This document shows positions 61,315 through 64,000 of a stretch of DNA of 64,000 nucleotides, one piece after another. Made by a program: the position numbers and the translations under genes. The notes beneath the pieces were generated by a model that worked only from the letters and a program-made list of their open reading frames with translations, was not told the origin of the DNA and ran no database searches. Within the stretch, counting starts at the first letter, position 1, and every line of letters starts with the position of its first letter. This DNA is from JANQNX01 sp040217095 (GTDB taxonomy: Bacteria > Pseudomonadota > Gammaproteobacteria > Eutrophobiales > Eutrophobiaceae): the NCBI GenBank assembly GCA_965229565.1, contig OZ245888.1:372001-436000 (forward strand), in the 5' to 3' direction.

Positions 61315-62630
61315 CAGGCTGCTCTGGCCATCAACTCCATGATGTCATCCGCATCCTTGGGCACGTCTTTACTAAGCACCTCGTTGCCGTCCTTTGTGAT
61401 CAATACGTCGTCCTCGATTCGAATGCCGATGTTCCACCATTTTTTGGCCAGCCCACGCGTCTCGGCAGGTAAGTACATGCCGGGTTCTATGGTCAATACC
61501 ATGCCCGGCTCCAGCATGCGCCATTCATCATCCAGTTTATAGTCACCGACGTCATGGACATCCATACCCAGCCAGTGACCGGTTCGATGCATATAATATT
61601 TACTGTATGCCTGGTCTTCTAGCAATTCGTTTAAACTGCCCTTCAGAATTCCCAGTTCAAGCATACCTTCGGTCAGTACTTTCACTGCGATCTCGTGCGG
61701 GTCATTCCAGTGATTTCCAGGCTTTGCCTTCTCGATGGCCGCATACTGTGCTGCCAGAACCACATCATAGACGTCGCGCTGGGCCTTGCTGAATTCGCCG
61801 TTGACCGGAAAGGTGCGGGTGATATCGCTGGCATAGCTTTCATACTCGGCACCGGCATCAATCAACAACAGGTCTCCATCCTGCAAGGGATCCTTGTTCT
61901 CCGTGTAATGCAGGATACAACCATTGGCACCACCACCGACGATCGAGGGATACGCAGGCGAACGTGCTCCCTGCCGCATGAAGGTATAGTTTAATTCTGC
62001 CTCGATCTGATACTCATACATGCCCGGCTCACAAACCTGCATCGCGCGCCGATGTCCGGCTGCAGCTATTTTGGCCGCACGACGCATCAGATTTATTTCC
62101 TGTCGGCTCTTGTACAGGCGCATGTCGTGCAGAAAATGATTCAGCGATATGAATTCTTCCGGGGCATGAATACCGGCACGCGATTTGCCCCGGATCTGGT
62201 TAACCCAGTTCAGGACACGGTGATCAAAGGCTTGATCATTACCCATGTTGTAAAATATTCGGTCGTGTCCTTCTATCAAACCGGGCAGTATTTCATCGAG
62301 ATCTTCAATGGGGAAGGCATCGTCAGCTCCGTATATCGAGCAAGCGCCTTCCAACCCGGCCCGGCGCCCGTGCCAGGTCTCCATTTGGGCATCACGCTCG
62401 CGGCAGAACAGGATAAATTCACCATCGGCACGATCCGGGATCAGCACGGCAACTGCCTCTGGTTCAGAGTAACCCGTCAGGTAGTAAAAATCGCTGTCGG
62501 CCCGGAACGGAAACTCTACATCGCGGTTGCGAATGCGTACGGCCGCGGTCGGCAGTATGGCGATACTGTCTGACCCGATCATGTCCATCAGGCGTTTACG
62601 CCGACGTTTAAATTCCTTGATATCTTTCAA
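61314..62630 (-). CDS. pepP: Xaa-Pro aminopeptidase
   Basis: Releases N-terminal residues that precede proline. The creatinase/prolidase fold has dimanganese ligands in LLIDAGAEYESYASDITRTFP (two Asp), HRTGHWLGMDVHD (His), LTIEPGMY (Glu) and IRIEDDVL (Glu). A TTG at 62630 overlapping the ygfB stop (TTGA), preceded by TGGGG, gives 438 residues and a start KDIKEFKRRRKRLMD like other PepP. The frame extends to 62675 but that part lies in ygfB and is not family-like. Confidence 0.94.
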   Translation of the reverse strand: MKDIKEFKRRRKRLMDMIGSDSIAILPTAAVRIRNRDVEFPFRADSDFYYLTGYSEPEAVAVLIPDRADGEFILFCRERDAQMETWHGRRAGLEGACSIYGADDAFPIEDLDEILPGLIEGHDRIFYNMGNDQAFDHRVLNWVNQIRGKSRAGIHAPEEFISLNHFLHDMRLYKSRQEINLMRRAAKIAAAGHRRAMQVCEPGMYEYQIEAELNYTFMRQGARSPAYPSIVGGGANGCILHYTENKDPLQDGDLLLIDAGAEYESYASDITRTFPVNGEFSKAQRDVYDVVLAAQYAAIEKAKPGNHWNDPHEIAVKVLTEGMLELGILKGSLNELLEDQAYSKYYMHRTGHWLGMDVHDVGDYKLDDEWRMLEPGMVLTIEPGMYLPAETRGLAKKWWNIGIRIEDDVLITKDGNEVLSKDVPKDADDIMELMARAA

Positions 62631-63184
62631 TGTAATACCCCAGGGCGTTTTACAACTTCTGTATCGGGATACCATTCCTGGTATAGCATCAATACACCAA
62701 CTCGAATATATTCCACCAGTTCAAACAGTGACTGTTCAGATTCCTCGTCTTCTTCGGGATCCGTTTCCATCCGGGATATAGACACCAGGTCCTTGATAAA
62801 TTCATCACAGACAGAGTTTTGCGAGGGCTTTTCTCCCAGTCCACCGACGCCAAGACCCGATACGAAACCGGCACACCACTCTGACAGCGCCTGCGCCCGA
62901 ACACTGATGTCCTCACTGTCGGGGGGTAGTAGTGGCTGAAAGTTGATTTCAGTAGTTTGTAACCTGTTCACCACGTCGGCTGCAATCAGATCCAGCAAGG
63001 CATAGGCCTGTTCAAGCTGTTGACCATTCTCCAGCCCACTCACCAGGTGGTCACGTAATACCACTGTACGGTTGTCATTACTGGCGCAGACATAACCGCT
63101 GATAAAACCGTGGCATTCCGCAGCCCGGGTTCCGGTCTGCATGTCGATCAACCCGTTATTTAATTCATCGAAATCCATTGCCAT
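62627..63184 (-). CDS. ygfB: YgfB/UPF0149 family protein
   Basis: A 185-residue, acidic, helical protein of the UPF0149 family, with AECHGFISGYVCAS near the N-terminus, ALSEWCAGFVSGLGVGG and the Glu-rich segment around DPEEDEESEQSLFELVEYIRVGVLMLYQE. YgfB leads the pepP-ubiH-ubiI operon in E. coli; in Pseudomonas it has been linked to control of ampD expression. The ATG at 63184 is chosen; another ATG two codons on is possible. Confidence 0.93.
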   Translation of the reverse strand: MAMDFDELNNGLIDMQTGTRAAECHGFISGYVCASNDNRTVVLRDHLVSGLENGQQLEQAYALLDLIAADVVNRLQTTEINFQPLLPPDSEDISVRAQALSEWCAGFVSGLGVGGLGEKPSQNSVCDEFIKDLVSISRMETDPEEDEESEQSLFELVEYIRVGVLMLYQEWYPDTEVVKRPGVLH

Positions 63185-63372
63185 ATCGTTCTCGCGAGGT
63201 AACCCTTCCTGAAGTATTTCATCTTGCTTATCCTGGCACCGGTTTAACAGGATAGGGTCGCCTTGTTTAAAAACCGAACCGGTATATCCTGCCAGATTGG
63301 TGTTTTGTCAGGAAAATGATACAACAAATGACAAAAGTCGTCGCTTCCGACTCGGGGTCTGAAGATCTTAGG

Positions 63373-63401
63373 TTGACCCATCTATGCTCGCATTCTATAT
63401 T
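63373..63401 (+). promoter_or_regulatory. Sigma-70 promoter for the zapB-like/zapA operon
   Basis: TTGACC (63373-63378) and TATATT (63396-63401) are separated by exactly 17 bp, about 68 bp upstream of the first gene. The 283-bp gap to ygfB holds no gene. Confidence 0.7.
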
Positions 63402-63468
63402 GCTGACTTCGATGTTAAATCAGTTTGTATTAACCAAATGTCGGCAAACGCTTTAACGGACTGCAAAA

Positions 63469-63693
63469 ATGACAAACGAAGACCTGGAAACAACTGACCT
63501 CAGCGTACTTGAAACCCGTGTTGATGAACTGATCAAGACAGTGGATCAACTCAAGTCAGAAAACTCGGCTCTGCGTAACCAGCAGGAAAGCCTGGTTAAC
63601 GAACGGGCGATACTAATTGAAAAAACCGAGCAGGCCAGAACCCGCATCGAGTCAATGATCAGTCGACTCCGAGCAATGGAAACCCGCCCATGA
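63469..63693 (+). CDS. TIGR02449-type ZapB-like coiled-coil protein
   Basis: A 74-residue protein made almost entirely of a heptad-type coiled coil (LETRVDELIKTVDQLKSENSALRNQQESLV). This is the small protein commonly encoded directly upstream of zapA in gammaproteobacteria (TIGR02449). It resembles ZapB, a partner of ZapA at the division ring. Its stop overlaps the zapA start as ATGA, so translation is coupled. Confidence 0.85.
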   Translation: MTNEDLETTDLSVLETRVDELIKTVDQLKSENSALRNQQESLVNERAILIEKTEQARTRIESMISRLRAMETRP

Positions 63694-64000
63694 GTGATCA
63701 AGCATCACCCGTCAAGGTAAACATACTCGACAAGGAATACCTGATCAGCTGTACAGATGAGGAGCGCGACCAGCTGCGCATAGCTGTCGACATGCTGAAT
63801 AAACAAATGCAGGAAATGAAGCGCAGCGGCAACGTTATTGGTACCGAGCGTATAGCCGTCATGACAGCATTGAATATGACCCATGAACTTCTGGCTTACA
63901 AACAAAAAAATCAGGTCTATACTTCAAAAATAGATAGCACGCTAAAACGTTTACAGGGCAAGATTAACGACGCCCTGGTGAGAGAAGCACAACTCGATAT
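63690..64000 (+). CDS. zapA: Cell division protein ZapA, cut by window end
   Basis: 103 codons are visible from the ATG at 63690, and the frame is still open at the window edge. PVKVNILDKEYLISCTDEERDQLRIAVDMLNKQM is the typical ZapA globular head. It is followed by a long coiled coil (ERIAVMTALNMTHELLAYKQK). ZapA cross-links FtsZ filaments at the division site. In related genomes 6S RNA and a 5-formyl-THF cyclo-ligase follow; both would lie beyond the window. Confidence 0.93.
   Translation, partial: MSDQASPVKVNILDKEYLISCTDEERDQLRIAVDMLNKQMQEMKRSGNVIGTERIAVMTALNMTHELLAYKQKNQVYTSKIDSTLKRLQGKINDALVREAQLD

Noticed and set aside
1..64000. CRISPR array, transposase or prophage genes
   Set aside because: No regularly spaced identical repeats, transposase signature (DDE, serine or tyrosine recombinase) or phage structural gene was found. 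The only mobile-DNA sign is the tRNA-Phe repeat.

Overview
The window is chromosomal DNA of a gammaproteobacterium. Diagnostic gene neighbourhoods are ygfB-pepP-ubiH-ubiI divergent from a zapB-like gene plus zapA, argH beside algZ-algR, an argH-asmA-mutY-yggX run, metK next to a SAH-riboswitch-controlled ahcY and metF, and E. coli-type speD and glnS. I cannot name the genus. The PF08886-type GshA, class I aldolase in a tkt-gap-pgk-pyk-fba run and a beta carbonic anhydrase would suit a marine, possibly autotrophic lineage, but no RuBisCO or sulfur-oxidation gene is visible, so this is only a suggestion.

Layout. (1) 1-5552 is visibly more AT-rich than the rest and looks like accessory DNA beside a tRNA-Phe gene. 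It holds the first codons of a divergent TetR regulator, three TetR-type operators, and an operon of AhpD-like protein, exported isochorismatase-like hydrolase, DUF1348 protein, YHS protein, EamA transporter and azoreductase-like flavoprotein. A 47-bp copy of the tRNA-Phe 3' half and a DUF3592 gene follow. (2) 5760-18618 is core housekeeping: yggX, mutY, an enlarged asmA, argH, algZ-algR, gshA, rsmE, bioA, hspQ, a TerB-like gene and an rsd-like gene. (3) 18951-24166 has a membrane Ser/Thr kinase, a DUF4124 protein and an ABC-2 exporter locus interrupted by a prepilin gene with its own terminator.

(4) 24234-41841 is a large MSHA-like type IV pilus locus. A histidine kinase gene lies at one end and a sigma-54 response regulator gene at the other. 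Between them are a prepilin, a 1051-residue pilin-like protein with repeated domains, PilP/PilO-like and PilM-PilN-like assembly proteins, the GspF and GspE components, an MshN-like TPR protein, a lipoprotein secretin and an ExeA/MshM-like ATPase gene interrupted by one in-frame amber codon. This locus is the most unusual part of the window.

(5) 41963-45742 is the S-adenosylmethionine cycle: metF, ahcY with a clear SAH riboswitch and a good sigma-70 promoter, and metK. (6) 45871-53532 holds a thioredoxin-fold protein and the lower glycolysis/gluconeogenesis/Calvin genes tkt, gap, pgk, pyk and fba. (7) 53661-64000 holds small unknowns, a DUF4399 protein, a small lipoprotein, carbonic anhydrase, purC, speD, glnS, the ubiquinone hydroxylase operon and the start of the zapA operon, cut by the window end. 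Genes are tightly packed, and several convergent pairs overlap at their stop codons.
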